A stretch of 64,000 nucleotides of DNA from Lacimicrobium alkaliphilum (GTDB lineage Bacteria > Pseudomonadota > Gammaproteobacteria > Enterobacterales > Alteromonadaceae), in the NCBI RefSeq assembly GCF_001466725.1, contig NZ_CP013650.1, positions 2,790,001 through 2,854,000 on the forward strand, given 5' to 3'. Shown in pieces: positions 9,718 to 19,702 of the stretch; position 1 is the stretch's first letter, and each line of letters opens with the position of its first letter. Position numbers and translations under genes: made by a program. The notes below the pieces were generated by a model that did not search any database, was not told the DNA's origin, and saw only the letters and a list, made by a program, of their open reading frames with translations.

Positions 9718-9929
9718 TGTTGATTGCCTTGTTGCTGCTTGTGACGACTGGCCTGGATCCTGGCCTGACGCTGCTGTTCTTCGCGTAGAGCTTTTAGCAC
9801 CTGCTTACGTGCCACGCGGCTTTGCAGGATCAACCCTGCCAACGCCAAAAAGCTCACCCCAAAGGCCAGCCAGACAAAAAAACCATACCCGCCCATGTCC
9901 CAAAACACTGGCCAGCTCTCAAACTGCAT
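9714..9929 (-). CDS. ccmD: Heme exporter accessory protein CcmD
   Basis: Small membrane protein that stabilises the CcmABC-CcmE complex. The open frame extends to 10043, but the product with family character begins at the ATG at 9929 ([18 protein letters not shown]), giving 71 residues: one membrane helix followed by a basic, glutamine-rich tail. The start overlaps the ccmC stop by 11 bases, common in this operon. Confidence 0.9.
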   Translation of the reverse strand: MQFESWPVFWDMGGYGFFVWLAFGVSFLALAGLILQSRVARKQVLKALREEQQRQARIQASRHKQQQGNQQ

Positions 9930-10680
9930 GAGTGTGCTCCTGTTCTGCCAATGCTTTGACCCATGGCCGGTGCATTTCCCGGCGCATAAGTTCACTCTGA
10001 AAACGGTACAAACTGATGGCAGCCGATGCCAGTGCCAGGCCAAGGATGCACAATAACAGTGGCCACAGCATCTCTGGCGCTATCGAGGGTTTACCAAACT
10101 TGGTAATGGTCGCCCCCTGGTGCAGGGTATTCCACCACTCCACGGAATAATGAATGATGGGAAGGTTAACCACACCTACCAATGCCATCACACCGGCGGC
10201 CTTACCACCTTGTTGTTTATCGTCAAAAGACTGATATAAGGCCATCACCCCCAGATACAGGAATAACAGGATCAGTTCGGAGGTCAGGCGGGCATCCCAC
10301 ACCCACCAGGTTCCCCACATGGGCTTACCCCAGGCTGCACCGGTAAACAGGGCAATAAAGGTCAGCACCGCCCCGACCGGTGCAATCGCCGCCACCGCCA
10401 TGGTCGCGGTGCGAATTTGCCAGACCAGACCAATAAATGCCGCGATGGCCATGGCGCTGTAGACGCCCATGGACAATATTGCCGAGGGCACATGAATATA
10501 AATAATGCGGAACGAATCGCCCTGCTGATAATCGGAGGGCGCAAAAGCCAGCCCCCAGACAGTGCCGGCTCCCAAAATCAGCACTGCGCTGATGCTCAGC
10601 CAGGGCAGTAATCTGCCGCAAAGCCTGAAAGCCTGCTCAGACTTCGCATAGGGATGTAACCATTTCCACATATAAGACAC
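9919..10680 (-). CDS. ccmC: Heme transporter subunit CcmC
   Basis: Inner-membrane component that loads heme on CcmE together with CcmAB. It has 253 residues, about six membrane helices, the WWD-type motif WGTWWVWDARLTSE (residues 122-135), and conserved histidines in YIHVPSA (His63) and in the IIHYSVEWWNTLHQG segment. It is followed by ccmD with an 11-base overlap. Confidence 0.96.
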   Translation of the reverse strand: MSYMWKWLHPYAKSEQAFRLCGRLLPWLSISAVLILGAGTVWGLAFAPSDYQQGDSFRIIYIHVPSAILSMGVYSAMAIAAFIGLVWQIRTATMAVAAIAPVGAVLTFIALFTGAAWGKPMWGTWWVWDARLTSELILLFLYLGVMALYQSFDDKQQGGKAAGVMALVGVVNLPIIHYSVEWWNTLHQGATITKFGKPSIAPEMLWPLLLCILGLALASAAISLYRFQSELMRREMHRPWVKALAEQEHTHAV

Positions 10681-10707
10681 TACCTTCTTGATTTGTCTTA
10701 GGTTTAT

Positions 10708-11376
10708 TCAGCCCTGGGTGACCTTCAGGGCATAAGCCGTGGCAAAAGGAGTCAATCCCAACGCCAGTAGTAACAACGCGCCGATAATAGCAAGCTGACC
10801 ATTATAAGAAAGTTGCAACGCCGCTGCATCCACTGCCGAGGTGGCAAAGATAAGTAGCGGAATAAATAAGGGCAACAGCAGCAGCGACAATAACACCCCG
10901 CCCCGCTGCAGCCCGGTGGTCAGTGCAACCCCTGTGGCTCCCACCAGGCTCAGCAATGGTGTTCCCAGCAGCAGCGTGATCAATAAAGCCTGATACATAT
11001 CTGCAGTGAGATTAAGAAACAGGGCCAGCAACGGTGAAATAATTAGTAAGGGTAAGACACAGGTCAGCCAGTGAGACAACACCTTGATCAGAACCACCAG
11101 GCTCAGCGGCACCGGCGATAAGGTCATTTGCTCAAGCCAGCCGTCATTAAAATCCTCTCTGAACAGCCGCTCCATCCCCAGCAAAGAAGAAAGCAATACC
11201 GCAACCCAGATCACACCGGGGCCAATTTTCTGAAGCATTTGCGGCCCTGGCCCCACGCCAAGGGGGAACAGGCTGATCACCAACACAAAAAAGATCAGTG
11301 GCTGTAGTAACTCACTCTTTTGCCGGAACGCCAGTGCCAGTTCTCTGGACAATAACGCCTGCCATGGTCTGCTCAT
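10708..11376 (-). CDS. ccmB: Heme exporter permease CcmB
   Basis: Permease partner of the CcmA ATPase, required for release of holo-CcmE. The 222-residue product is almost entirely hydrophobic with about six helices and family motifs near the N-terminus (REDFNDGWLEQMTLSP, about residue 72) preceded by LLGMERLF. The start overlaps the ccmA stop (ATGA). Confidence 0.95.
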   Translation of the reverse strand: MSRPWQALLSRELALAFRQKSELLQPLIFFVLVISLFPLGVGPGPQMLQKIGPGVIWVAVLLSSLLGMERLFREDFNDGWLEQMTLSPVPLSLVVLIKVLSHWLTCVLPLLIISPLLALFLNLTADMYQALLITLLLGTPLLSLVGATGVALTTGLQRGGVLLSLLLLPLFIPLLIFATSAVDAAALQLSYNGQLAIIGALLLLALGLTPFATAYALKVTQG

Positions 11377-11996
11377 AACCGGTACTCCAGTTGCAGGGAA
11401 CGCACTGGGTGGTTTAATTCAAGCGACTGGTGTGACGTCAGCACTATCATGCCATGATAGGCCAGATGCTGTTCCATTTTGCGACTGAGCAGTTCAATGG
11501 CACTGGTGTCCAGGGCTGTAAAGGGCTCATCTAACACCCACAACTTCGCCGGTTTCAGCCACAACCTGGCCAGACCGATACGCCGCTGCTGCCCTGCAGA
11601 CAACTGCCCGGCAGGTAAATGCTCAAGTCCCACCAGGCCCAGTTCATCCAGTACCGCGAAAATATCCTTGTGAGTACCAAGGTTTTGCATACGACACCAG
11701 AAACTGAGATTTTCGGCCGCACTTAAGCTGTGATTGACCGCATATTTATGGCCGCAATATACCAGTTGAGAAGAAAAGTCCCGGGTGCTCTCACTGATTT
11801 TCTGTTGTTGCCATAACACCTCGCCGCTATCGGCCTGCGCCAGTCCCACCAGAATTCTCAGCAGACTGGTCTTGCCAGCACCGTTAGGGCCCTGAACATG
11901 CAGCGCCTGTTGCTCCTGAAGCCTGAAATTCAGACGTTCGAAAAGCACGCGGTCACGCTTTATGCAACACAGATTATTGACAGATAGACAACTCAA
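11373..11996 (-). CDS. ccmA: Heme exporter ATP-binding protein CcmA
   Basis: ABC ATPase of the CcmAB complex. Walker A is GPNGAGKT (residues 36-43 from the chosen start), the signature is LSAGQQRR and Walker B is LWVLDEPF. The frame is open back to an ATG at 12137, but that would overlap the divergent fliK-like gene and add 47 residues without family character. A TTG at 11996 gives 207 residues, matching the usual length. The ribosome site there is weak, so the start is uncertain; the identity is not. Confidence 0.88.
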   Translation of the reverse strand: MSCLSVNNLCCIKRDRVLFERLNFRLQEQQALHVQGPNGAGKTSLLRILVGLAQADSGEVLWQQQKISESTRDFSSQLVYCGHKYAVNHSLSAAENLSFWCRMQNLGTHKDIFAVLDELGLVGLEHLPAGQLSAGQQRRIGLARLWLKPAKLWVLDEPFTALDTSAIELLSRKMEQHLAYHGMIVLTSHQSLELNHPVRSLQLEYRL

Positions 11997-12112
11997 ATCA
12001 GGCTCTGGTGGTGGTGAAAAATTCGGGCGCGATAATAACACAATAGGTGACGAGCATTCTATTCTGTGTGTCTTAGGTTTATGCTTAGTCAGCCAACAGC
12101 CGATAACAGAGC

Positions 12113-14098
12113 ATGTCAGATATATTACTCTCATCACAGCAGCAGTTAGCCAGTGCCCTGCAGCAGTTACAGTCTGCTGGCAGCTCCCTGCCCTCAGGAT
12201 TATCGCAACAAGCCAGTCAGGCCATAGTCAGGCACCTTTCCGGCAACCAGCTGCTATTGCAGACACAAAAAGGCGAGTTACAACTGCCGGGCAGAACACT
12301 TCAGGGCGAACTCAGCAGCGGGCAAAGTTATACGCTGTCGCTGGATCCTAAAAACAGCAGCAGACTGATTTTCTCCAGCCCGCCCGCGCTGGTACCAGCT
12401 GGGCGGACTGATACGGGCACCATTACCCTCACTCAGCTTATCCCTAAAGCCCTGGCAGAGCTGCTGTTAGCGCAAACGCTGACGGACAGCGGCACAGCCC
12501 TGAGTGATAAATTGCTGGCGTCGGTAAAAACCCAAAACGGGGGGCTGACAATGCCTGCCAGCGTTCTCTCCTCACAGGCTAACAGGCTGATCCTGCAAAT
12601 GGCTGATACTCAGGTTCAGGTGCAGTTGCCCAAACCACCGCCGGAATTCAGCAAAGGTCAGATAGTGCAGCTCCAGTATCAAAAAAGCGGCGAGTGGACG
12701 TTAAATGCCGCACCTAAATCCACTAATGCACCGCCTTCGCAAAGTGCCATTAAAGTGACATTACCGGCAAATCAGCCCAGTCCACTGGCTCTGATACTCC
12801 CTAAAAACAATCCCATCACGCTGACGCAAGGAAGCGCAGAACTATTGCAGCGCACACCTGCTCCGGCATTACAGCCACTTATGCCGTTGATCAATCAGCT
12901 CAGGACCACTGCCGATGCCGCGACGCTGGTGGTAAAAGATTCCGGTAAGGTCAGCCTTAACCTGACCCTGTCTAATCCGGCGATAAAGGCCAGCATCGAT
13001 TTATCCTCTGCTAATAAACAACAGCTGCAGCAGTTGCTGCCGCCCCTGACCGGCCACAAGTCCTCACCGGCGGCAGAAAATATCCTTACCCGGGCAGAGA
13101 GTACGGCTCAGTCGCTGCCGTTACCCCAACAAAGCGCTGGCATAGTGAGCTCTGCCGTGCCAAAAGCCCCGGCCGAAGGCATCTCTTATCAGTCCCTGCA
13201 AGTGTTATTGCGCCGTCTTCACAGTATCCAGGAATCTCCGGCCCAGAGCCTTGGCCGGATTGAGCAGGCTCTCAAAGACAGCACTATCGGGCAGTCTGAA
13301 TCTGCCAAAGTTATCCAGCAAATTACACAGCAACTTGGCCAGAGCCTGCCTAAAGGCTCAGAGCAGGATGCCACCCAACTGCGAGCCCTGCTCAGCCAGC
13401 CAGCGATGGCACTGACACCCTTAAGCCTGACCACCAACACCAATCAGCAGGGATTTCTCGGTGGCCTGATCACCCTTTTGCAATTGTCATTGGCTGCCAG
13501 GCAAACAAGAAACCAGCCCTCACAGGGCGAACGACTGGCAGAGCGTTTAAGTGGCATGCTCGAAAATCTCACAGGCGGCAACCGTGTCTCCCCCCGAGGG
13601 CTGGCTGATTTTGCTCAGGCAGAGCAGCGACATCAGTTGATTCGTAATCTTAACCTGCTGTTGGCCAGCCATACTGCCCACAAGGCCGGCAGCGCTGAGA
13701 GCCTGCTTCAGGGCCAGGACAGCTTTTATTACAGCCTGCCCATCGGGCCGGATTCCAACCGCAAGGATATTGAACTGTTAATCCGCCGCGAACCGCCCCC
13801 CGAAGAGAAAAACAAACAACAACAAGGCCCGAACAAGCAATGGCACCTGACCATGAAGCTGGAGATCGGCGAACAGGGCGGCCTGCTGGCCAAGGCGCGA
13901 CTCTATGAAACCCAACTGGAGCTGGATTTCTACGCCGCCAATGACAGGCTTAAGGATCAGGTTATCGCCTTTTTGCCGCTGCTGAAAAAGCGCTTTCAGG
14001 AGCTGGGCATTGATATCAGCCATAGTCAGTGTCAGTTGGGTAAAATTCCACAGCACCTTAAACAACGGCCCTATCAGGTATTTGAGACGCAGGCATGA
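12113..14098 (+). CDS. FliK-like hook-length control domain protein
   Basis: A 661-residue protein rich in Q, L, S and P in its first 550 residues and with a compact C-terminal domain (about residues 570-650; WHLTMKLEIGEQGGLLAKARL) that resembles the FliK C-terminal domain, which switches export specificity by contacting FlhB. The low-complexity N-terminus would suit the FliK ruler region. It is followed by a gene for a free-standing FlhB C-terminal domain with an ATGA overlap, which supports a joint role in flagellar export. It is transcribed divergently from ccmA. A canonical fliK may exist elsewhere in the genome. Confidence 0.7.
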   Translation: MSDILLSSQQQLASALQQLQSAGSSLPSGLSQQASQAIVRHLSGNQLLLQTQKGELQLPGRTLQGELSSGQSYTLSLDPKNSSRLIFSSPPALVPAGRTDTGTITLTQLIPKALAELLLAQTLTDSGTALSDKLLASVKTQNGGLTMPASVLSSQANRLILQMADTQVQVQLPKPPPEFSKGQIVQLQYQKSGEWTLNAAPKSTNAPPSQSAIKVTLPANQPSPLALILPKNNPITLTQGSAELLQRTPAPALQPLMPLINQLRTTADAATLVVKDSGKVSLNLTLSNPAIKASIDLSSANKQQLQQLLPPLTGHKSSPAAENILTRAESTAQSLPLPQQSAGIVSSAVPKAPAEGISYQSLQVLLRRLHSIQESPAQSLGRIEQALKDSTIGQSESAKVIQQITQQLGQSLPKGSEQDATQLRALLSQPAMALTPLSLTTNTNQQGFLGGLITLLQLSLAARQTRNQPSQGERLAERLSGMLENLTGGNRVSPRGLADFAQAEQRHQLIRNLNLLLASHTAHKAGSAESLLQGQDSFYYSLPIGPDSNRKDIELLIRREPPPEEKNKQQQGPNKQWHLTMKLEIGEQGGLLAKARLYETQLELDFYAANDRLKDQVIAFLPLLKKRFQELGIDISHSQCQLGKIPQHLKQRPYQVFETQA

Positions 14099-14418
14099 AT
14101 AAGCACAAAGACAGCAAACCTCGCAGTGCGGTGGGGATTAAATACCAGGCCGAGAATAAACAACAGGCGCCAAAGGTTGTCGCCAAGGGCTTCGGCGATC
14201 TGGCCGATGAGATTATTGAGCTTGCCCGTCAGTCAGGGGTACTGATACATGAGGATGAACATCTGGCCGGATTTCTTAATCAGCTGGATCTGGGCCAGGA
14301 AATTCCCCGGGAGCTGTACCTGGTCATTGCCGAGCTGATCGCCTTTTCCTATGTTCTGCAAGGAAAATTCCCCGAATCCTGGACCAATATGCATGGCCGC
14401 ATCAGCCAGAAGATCTGA
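14095..14418 (+). CDS. FlhB C-terminal-domain protein (FlhX-like)
   Basis: A 107-residue protein corresponding to the cytoplasmic C-terminal domain of the export gate protein FlhB. It shows the AVGIKY strand and APKVVAKG, then the helical region ending in ELIAFSYVLQGKFP. The membrane part and the NPTH self-cleavage site are absent: the protein begins just where the cleaved fragment of FlhB would start. Free-standing FlhB-C paralogs (FlhX in Helicobacter) can replace the cleaved fragment, so a role in substrate switching is plausible. It overlaps the fliK-like gene. Confidence 0.8.
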   Translation: MNKHKDSKPRSAVGIKYQAENKQQAPKVVAKGFGDLADEIIELARQSGVLIHEDEHLAGFLNQLDLGQEIPRELYLVIAELIAFSYVLQGKFPESWTNMHGRISQKI

Positions 14419-14585
14419 CTACACAAGCCTCTGTCACCAGACTTTGGGAGCTTGCATTTCGCCAGTCTGAACTGTATAACCGAGCCCACGCTATTGCAGC
14501 TTTGGCCTGATAGCAGAGCTGATAATCAGTCAGCCTAATCATGGCCGGAGCGCCTGTTTGCGCATATTCTAAAAGGTTAATAATA

Positions 14586-16136
14586 ATGACAACGAAAACG
14601 TTTATGAAAAACGACACAGGATTTTGGGGCCACCCTGGTGGCCTGCAGACACTCTTTTTTACTGAAATGTGGGAGCGCATGAGCTACTACGGCATGCGCG
14701 CCCTGCTGGTGCTGTATATGACGGCCAGCATGCAGGAAAACGGCCTGGCCATTACGGTGGCCTCGGCAACAGCCATTTATGGTCTTTATACTGGTGCGGT
14801 GTATTTTATGGGTCTGCCAGGTGGCTGGATAGCTGACCGCTTAATAGGCGGGCAGCGGGCGGTATGGTATGGCGGCATCGTTATCATGTGCGGCCATATT
14901 GTGCTGGCCATTCCCGGCGATCACACCTTTTTTATCGGTCTGATCCTGGTGGTACTGGGCACGGGTCTGCTCAAACCCAATATCGGTGCCATGGTGGGTC
15001 AGCTTTACAGCAGTGAAGATGAACGCCGTGACAGCGGCTATACCCTGTATTACATGGGTATCAATATCGGCTCCATTATCGGCTATTTTGTCTGCGGCTA
15101 CCTGCAGACCAATATGGGCTGGCACTGGGCCTTTGGGGCCGCCGCAGTGGGTATGGGTCTGGGTCTGATTCAGTACAGGATCACCCTGCCTAAGCTGGAA
15201 AGCGTCGGACAGCTGGCTCCCCAGCCTTTATCACCACAAGCCACCAGGATTAGCTGGGGTGTTATTGTGGCGTTTCTGGCTGCACTGGCGCTGGTTTCCT
15301 TTTCCATGATGACCGGGCTGTTAACCATCAATCCGGTCAGCATCGCGCAATATGTTGCTATGGGCATCACAGCCATCTTCTGTTTTTATTACGCGGCCAT
15401 TTTCTTCTTCTCCAACCTAAATGGAGATGAGAAAAAGCGGTTGCTGGCACTGCTACTGGTGTGTATTGCCTCCATCTGCTTCTGGGCGGGCTTTGAGCAG
15501 GCAGGCTCATCACTGAACCTGTTTGGCCGGGATCTGACCGATCGTATGATTGGTACCTTTGAAATTCCCGCAGCCTGGTTTCTGTCTGCAAATTCTATCT
15601 TTCTGGTGATCTTGTCACCCTTCTTTGCGGCACTATGGATTAACCTCAGCAAACGGATGATCAATCCCTCTTATGGTTTTAAAAGTGCCCTGGGCCTGAT
15701 TATCATGGCAACAGGTTTTATTGTAATGTTCTTCGCCGCACAATTTGCCGCCAGTGGTCTGAAGGTGGCACCCTACTGGCTGATTGCCACCTACTTCCTG
15801 CATACAGTGGGTGAGCTTTGCTTAAGCCCTGTGGCCTTAAGTGCAGTAAGTAAACTGTCGCCCAAGCGTATGGCCGGTCAGATGATGGGGGTATTTGTAC
15901 TGACCTATTCTATCGGTAATGTGGTTGCCGGTTTGCTGGCAGGTAATTTTGATCCGGAAAAACCGGCTGAAATGCCTGCTCTGTATATGCAGATCACTCT
16001 GTTCAGTATTGCCATCGGCATTGTTATCTTCCTGCTGGCGCTGAAAACCCGCCACTGGGAAAAACTGGCCGAGAAACCGGAAGATGAACACCCTGGTGCA
16101 GTAATCGACGCCAACGAGCCGATCAAACAAGGCTGA
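14586..16136 (+). CDS. Proton-dependent oligopeptide transporter (POT/PTR family)
   Basis: Proton-coupled di- and tripeptide importer of the major facilitator superfamily. It has 516 residues, about 12-14 helices, and the POT signature ExxER as EMWERMSYYG (Glu27, Glu30, Arg31), followed by PGGWIADRLIG and LGTGLLKPNIG, typical of the family. An upstream ATG at 14541 is open, but AAGGTTAATAATA precedes the ATG at 14586, which also starts in family register. It stands alone with a terminator after it. Substrate preference cannot be read from sequence. Confidence 0.92.
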   Translation: MTTKTFMKNDTGFWGHPGGLQTLFFTEMWERMSYYGMRALLVLYMTASMQENGLAITVASATAIYGLYTGAVYFMGLPGGWIADRLIGGQRAVWYGGIVIMCGHIVLAIPGDHTFFIGLILVVLGTGLLKPNIGAMVGQLYSSEDERRDSGYTLYYMGINIGSIIGYFVCGYLQTNMGWHWAFGAAAVGMGLGLIQYRITLPKLESVGQLAPQPLSPQATRISWGVIVAFLAALALVSFSMMTGLLTINPVSIAQYVAMGITAIFCFYYAAIFFFSNLNGDEKKRLLALLLVCIASICFWAGFEQAGSSLNLFGRDLTDRMIGTFEIPAAWFLSANSIFLVILSPFFAALWINLSKRMINPSYGFKSALGLIIMATGFIVMFFAAQFAASGLKVAPYWLIATYFLHTVGELCLSPVALSAVSKLSPKRMAGQMMGVFVLTYSIGNVVAGLLAGNFDPEKPAEMPALYMQITLFSIAIGIVIFLLALKTRHWEKLAEKPEDEHPGAVIDANEPIKQG

Positions 16137-16155
16137 TTAACATCTAAAAATAATC

Positions 16156-16196
16156 AAAGCCCCTTTTTACATCAGTAAAAAAGGGGCTTTTTTATT
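16156..16196 (+). terminator. Rho-independent terminator of the POT transporter gene
   Basis: AAAGCCCCTTTTTAC (16156-16170) pairs with GTAAAAAAGGGGCTTT (16175-16190) with a four-base loop and one bulged A. A T-rich run (TTTTTTATTT) follows. It begins about 20 bp after the transporter stop. Confidence 0.9.
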
Positions 16197-16263
16197 TCCT
16201 GCCCTTATCCCAGGCTGATTGTTAAGATAAGCTTCACTCCACGCAAAGCAAATCAATGATGTT

Positions 16264-16575
16264 ATGAAGCTGTATTTTTCAACCCGTCATATTTCCGCCC
16301 TGCGGGAACTGCCATTGACTCAGAGACTGGCGTTACTGAGCCAGGCCAGCGCCAAGCTGAGTGCACCGGAAAAGCTGCTGTTAAATGTACTCAAGCTGAT
16401 TATTCTGGTTCCGGCCTTTGTACTGATACTCTATGCACCCAAAGACTGGCTGAATCTGCTCTGGGCCGCTCTGGTGTTAGCCACTTACCCGCTGATCCTG
16501 AAACCCGTACAATATGGCCTGAGTGAAAAATATCTGCCCGACAACTTAACTCAAGGAGACAAGGACCATGTCTGA
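16264..16575 (+). CDS. Small membrane protein of unknown function
   Basis: A 103-residue protein with a basic N-terminal region (ARELPL-like helix, about 40 residues) and two hydrophobic segments, near residues 44-60 and 65-82, ending in a short polar tail. I do not recognise a named family with certainty; it resembles small conserved proteins of Alteromonadales. It overlaps the galE start by eight bases (16568-16575) and so may be co-translated with it. A GATGTT stretch precedes the ATG, and the ribosome site is weak. Confidence 0.65.
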   Translation: MKLYFSTRHISALRELPLTQRLALLSQASAKLSAPEKLLLNVLKLIILVPAFVLILYAPKDWLNLLWAALVLATYPLILKPVQYGLSEKYLPDNLTQGDKDHV

Positions 16576-17584
16576 TATTCTGGTCACCGGCGGCGCCGGT
16601 TATATTGGCAGCCATACTACGTTGCAACTGCTTGAGCAGGGCCACAATGTGTGGGTGATCGACAACCTCAGCAATGCCTCGCCCGAATCTCTGCACCGGG
16701 TGCAAACACTGACAGGTAAATCACTGCAGTTTATTCCGGGCGATATTCTTGACCGTGCCCTGCTGGATAAACTGTTCAGCGAACAGCATATCGATGCAGT
16801 GATCCATTTTGCCGGCCTCAAGGCCGTAGGCGAGTCGGTGCAACAGCCGCTGCGTTATTATCAGAATAATGTGGCCGGCACCCTGACCCTGTGCCAGGCG
16901 ATGCAGGATCACGATGTCACCAATCTGGTATTCAGCTCCTCGGCGACCGTATATGGCGATCCCACTGCCTTGCCGTTAACTGAAGCCATGCCCACGGGGC
17001 AGCCGACTAACCCTTATGGTCAGTCCAAGCTGATGGTGGAACTGCTTTTAAAAGATCTCTACCGCGCCGACAGCAACTGGAATATCACTCTGTTACGCTA
17101 TTTTAACCCTGTGGGTGCACACCCTTCGGGCGAAATAGGCGAAGATCCCAATGGTATCCCTAATAATCTGATGCCCTTTATTGCTCAGGTAGCCTGCGGC
17201 AAAAGAGCCTTTCTGAGCGTATTTGGTGATGATTATGACACCCCCGATGGCACCGGCGTCAGGGACTATATTCATGTTGAAGATCTGGCCGCCGGCCATT
17301 TAAAAGCACTGGACAAATTGCCCGGCTCTGGTCTTAAAACCTACAACCTGGGTACAGGACAGGGTTACTCCGTGCTGGAGATGGTCAGGGCCTTTGAAAA
17401 GGCCAGCGACAAGCCCGTGCCTTTTGAGATTGCCCCGAGGCGTCCCGGTGATGTGGCCAGTTGTTATGCCGATGCTTCATTGGCTGAGAAGGAACTGGGC
17501 TGGCGCGCCGGGAAAGGTATTCAACAGATGTGTACGGATACCTGGCGCTGGCAGTCGCAGAATCCGGATGGTTACCGCAGTTAG
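16568..17584 (+). CDS. galE: UDP-glucose 4-epimerase GalE
   Basis: Interconverts UDP-glucose and UDP-galactose for galactose metabolism and polysaccharide synthesis. It has 338 residues, exactly the usual length, with NAD motif [11 protein letters not shown] (residues 7-17), [10 protein letters not shown], and catalytic PYGQSK (Tyr and Lys of YxxxK). [12 protein letters not shown] near the C-terminus is a GalE hallmark. A clear ribosome site, CAAGGAGACAAGGACC, precedes the ATG. Its stop is followed by a long repeat island. Confidence 0.96.
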   Translation: MSDILVTGGAGYIGSHTTLQLLEQGHNVWVIDNLSNASPESLHRVQTLTGKSLQFIPGDILDRALLDKLFSEQHIDAVIHFAGLKAVGESVQQPLRYYQNNVAGTLTLCQAMQDHDVTNLVFSSSATVYGDPTALPLTEAMPTGQPTNPYGQSKLMVELLLKDLYRADSNWNITLLRYFNPVGAHPSGEIGEDPNGIPNNLMPFIAQVACGKRAFLSVFGDDYDTPDGTGVRDYIHVEDLAAGHLKALDKLPGSGLKTYNLGTGQGYSVLEMVRAFEKASDKPVPFEIAPRRPGDVASCYADASLAEKELGWRAGKGIQQMCTDTWRWQSQNPDGYRS

Positions 17585-17599
17585 ACCGGCTTCACCACG

Positions 17600-18360
17600 A
17601 AGAACATGAAGGTAAGATATAAACAGTGATTCCCCTCAGCGTTTCTTCGAGATCAAACAAAGAAGAGCCCGGGATCTCGCAGAGGCGCTGAGATCGCAAA
17701 GAAAAGCATCAATTTGCCCTATCTCCCCTGTTCGTGCTTTTAGTGTTTTTCGTGGTTACAGCTTTTCAAACACGAAAGGAGATAAAGCCTTTAACCATTC
17801 AAACCTCTGTGTTCTCTGTGCCTCAGTGGTTATTTTTGTCTTTATTAAAGGCGCTGGATGCCCGATAACAACACTCGGGCATGACAGACCGTCACTCCCG
17901 TGCGTTTTTGGCGGGAAGGTAGGGCCCAATTTATTGGGCTGCCTCACAATATTTGTCGAATAAATTCGACACTACAATCTCAAAATCCACAGGTCGCAAA
18001 GGGGCATAGGAAATTAAACCTTTAGTACCTCTGTGTTCTCTGTGCCTCTGTGGTGAATATCTTCTTAAACCTCAGCGCCTTTGCGCCTCGGCGAGATCAA
18101 ACAAACAAAAGGCCTGGATCTCGCTGAGATCGCAAAGAAAAGCATCAATTTGCCCTATCTCCCCTGTTCGTGCTTTTAGTGTTTTTCGTGGTCAAAGCTT
18201 TTCAACCACTAAAGGCACAAAAATCACGAACTATTCTCTTACACAGCGCCTTAGCGTCCCTGCAAGCTCCAAAAAATCCTCCCGGAACAGAGATATTAAT
18301 TCTCTTTGTCCTTCGTGACTCTGTGGTGAATATTGCTTTTTTCGTAGTGAAAACCTTTCA
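17600..18360. repeat. Repeat island A (galE-flrC gap)
   Basis: About 760 bp without a credible gene. It contains two identical 66-bp direct copies (17691-17756 and 18127-18192) of a unit running from AGATCGCAAAG to TTTTCGTGGT. Each is preceded by a hairpin of the GAGATC...GATCTCGC type. It also holds CTCTGTG/CACAGAG-type stretches (17800-17830, 18025-18055) and a GGATGCCCGATAACA...CTCGGGCATGAC palindrome near 17850-17885, then a GCGGGAA stretch. The island has an inverted counterpart at 20985-21660. Confidence 0.85.
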
Positions 18361-18361
18361 G

Positions 18362-19702
18362 TCAGGCTGGCAGATCGATACCTACATCACGCATCTTCGC
18401 CAGTTTATAACGAAGCGTACGGGGGCTGATACCCAGTTTATCGGCCACCGCCTTGCGGCTGCCATTACAGGACTTGAGGGTGTCCAGAATAATCTGATGC
18501 TCCTGCTGTTGTAATTCATTACCCAGCTTGCTGCCCTCAGGCTCCTGAAGCTCTGATGGCTCCAGATCGGTTGGCATATCCTGCTCCAGCATCAAATCTG
18601 TGGCATCAATCTGGTCATCGCTGACCAGAATCAGCGCCCGCTGGATCACGTTTTCCAGTTCCCGCACATTACCCGGCCAGCTATATTGCTCGAGTTTGTT
18701 GCGCGCCGCAGCACTTAAGCCAGGAATGGCATTGCCGCCCTTCTGACTATGGCGCTCAATCAGATGCTGCGCCAGTGGAATAATGTCCCCTTTACGCTGA
18801 GCCAGAGGCGACCAGGTCAGCGGGAACACATTCAGACGATAGTAAAGATCTTCGCGGAAACGACCATCCTGAACCGCCTGGCGCAGATCGCGGTTACTGG
18901 TTGCCAGCACTCTGACATCCAGATCGATGGTCTTGCGACTGCCGAGACGCTCCACTTCTTTTTCCTGCAACACACGCAATAACTTAGCCTGAAGCGACAG
19001 ATCCATTTCGGTGATCTCATCCAGCAATATGGTGCCGCCCTGAGCCTGCTCGAACTTGCCCGGGCACGCCTGTAAGGCACCGGTAAAGGCCCCTTTGTCA
19101 TAACCAAACAGTGTGGCTTCGAGCATATTCTCCGGAATAGCCGCACAGTTAATGGCAACAAAAGGTGCGTCGGCGCGCTCAGACTGATCGTGAATATAAC
19201 GGGCCAGCACTTCTTTACCGGAGCCACTGGGGCCCAGTACCATGACGGTGGCATCGGCGCGGGCGACTTTTTTCGCCAGTTCCAGTAATTTTCGACTGGC
19301 CGGATCGCCAACCACAGGCTGACGTGATTCGACTTTGTTTGCCGGTGCGTAGCGCCCCACCAGATTCAGCAAGACCTGGGGTGCAAAGGGTTTGGCCAGA
19401 TAATCTGTGGCGCCGTCGCGCATGGCCTGCACGGCATCATCGATGGTGGCATAGGCAGTCATCAACAGCACAGGTAAATTCGGGTATTTCTGCTTAATAC
19501 TGCGCAGCAAAGTCAGGCCCGACATCTGCCCCATCTGGATATCGCTGACCACCAGATCGACACTATGCTGGCCCAGCAGTGACATAGCGGTTTCGGCACA
19601 ATCGGCTTCGACCAGTTCATAGCCACCCAACAACAAGGTGTCTACCAGCGCTTCTCTTAAGCCGGCATCATCTTCAACAATCAGTATTTTGCTCAGACTC
19701 AT
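18362..19702 (-). CDS. flrC: Flagellar sigma-54 response regulator FlrC (FleR)
   Basis: Activates class III flagellar genes after phosphorylation by FlrB. The 446-residue protein has a receiver domain (phospho-acceptor Asp54 in VVSDIQMG) and an AAA+ domain with Walker A GPSGSGKE (157-164), the sigma-54 contact loop GAFTGA (204-209) and Walker B GGTILLDE. A C-terminal Fis-type helix-turn-helix follows (NGSRKAVADKLGISPRTLRYKL). The start overlaps the flrB stop by four bases. It would act at the sigma-54 promoter in front of fliE. Confidence 0.95.
   Translation of the reverse strand: MSLSKILIVEDDAGLREALVDTLLLGGYELVEADCAETAMSLLGQHSVDLVVSDIQMGQMSGLTLLRSIKQKYPNLPVLLMTAYATIDDAVQAMRDGATDYLAKPFAPQVLLNLVGRYAPANKVESRQPVVGDPASRKLLELAKKVARADATVMVLGPSGSGKEVLARYIHDQSERADAPFVAINCAAIPENMLEATLFGYDKGAFTGALQACPGKFEQAQGGTILLDEITEMDLSLQAKLLRVLQEKEVERLGSRKTIDLDVRVLATSNRDLRQAVQDGRFREDLYYRLNVFPLTWSPLAQRKGDIIPLAQHLIERHSQKGGNAIPGLSAAARNKLEQYSWPGNVRELENVIQRALILVSDDQIDATDLMLEQDMPTDLEPSELQEPEGSKLGNELQQQEHQIILDTLKSCNGSRKAVADKLGISPRTLRYKLAKMRDVGIDLPA

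Noticed and set aside
11997..12137. N-terminal extension of ccmA
   Set aside because: It would overlap the divergent fliK-like gene, lacks family similarity and makes the protein about 47 residues longer than usual.
17800..18060. CACAGAG/CTCTGTG-rich stretches looked like a CRISPR array
   Set aside because: Units are irregular in length and spacing, are mutually inverted in places, and have no regular spacers or cas genes nearby.
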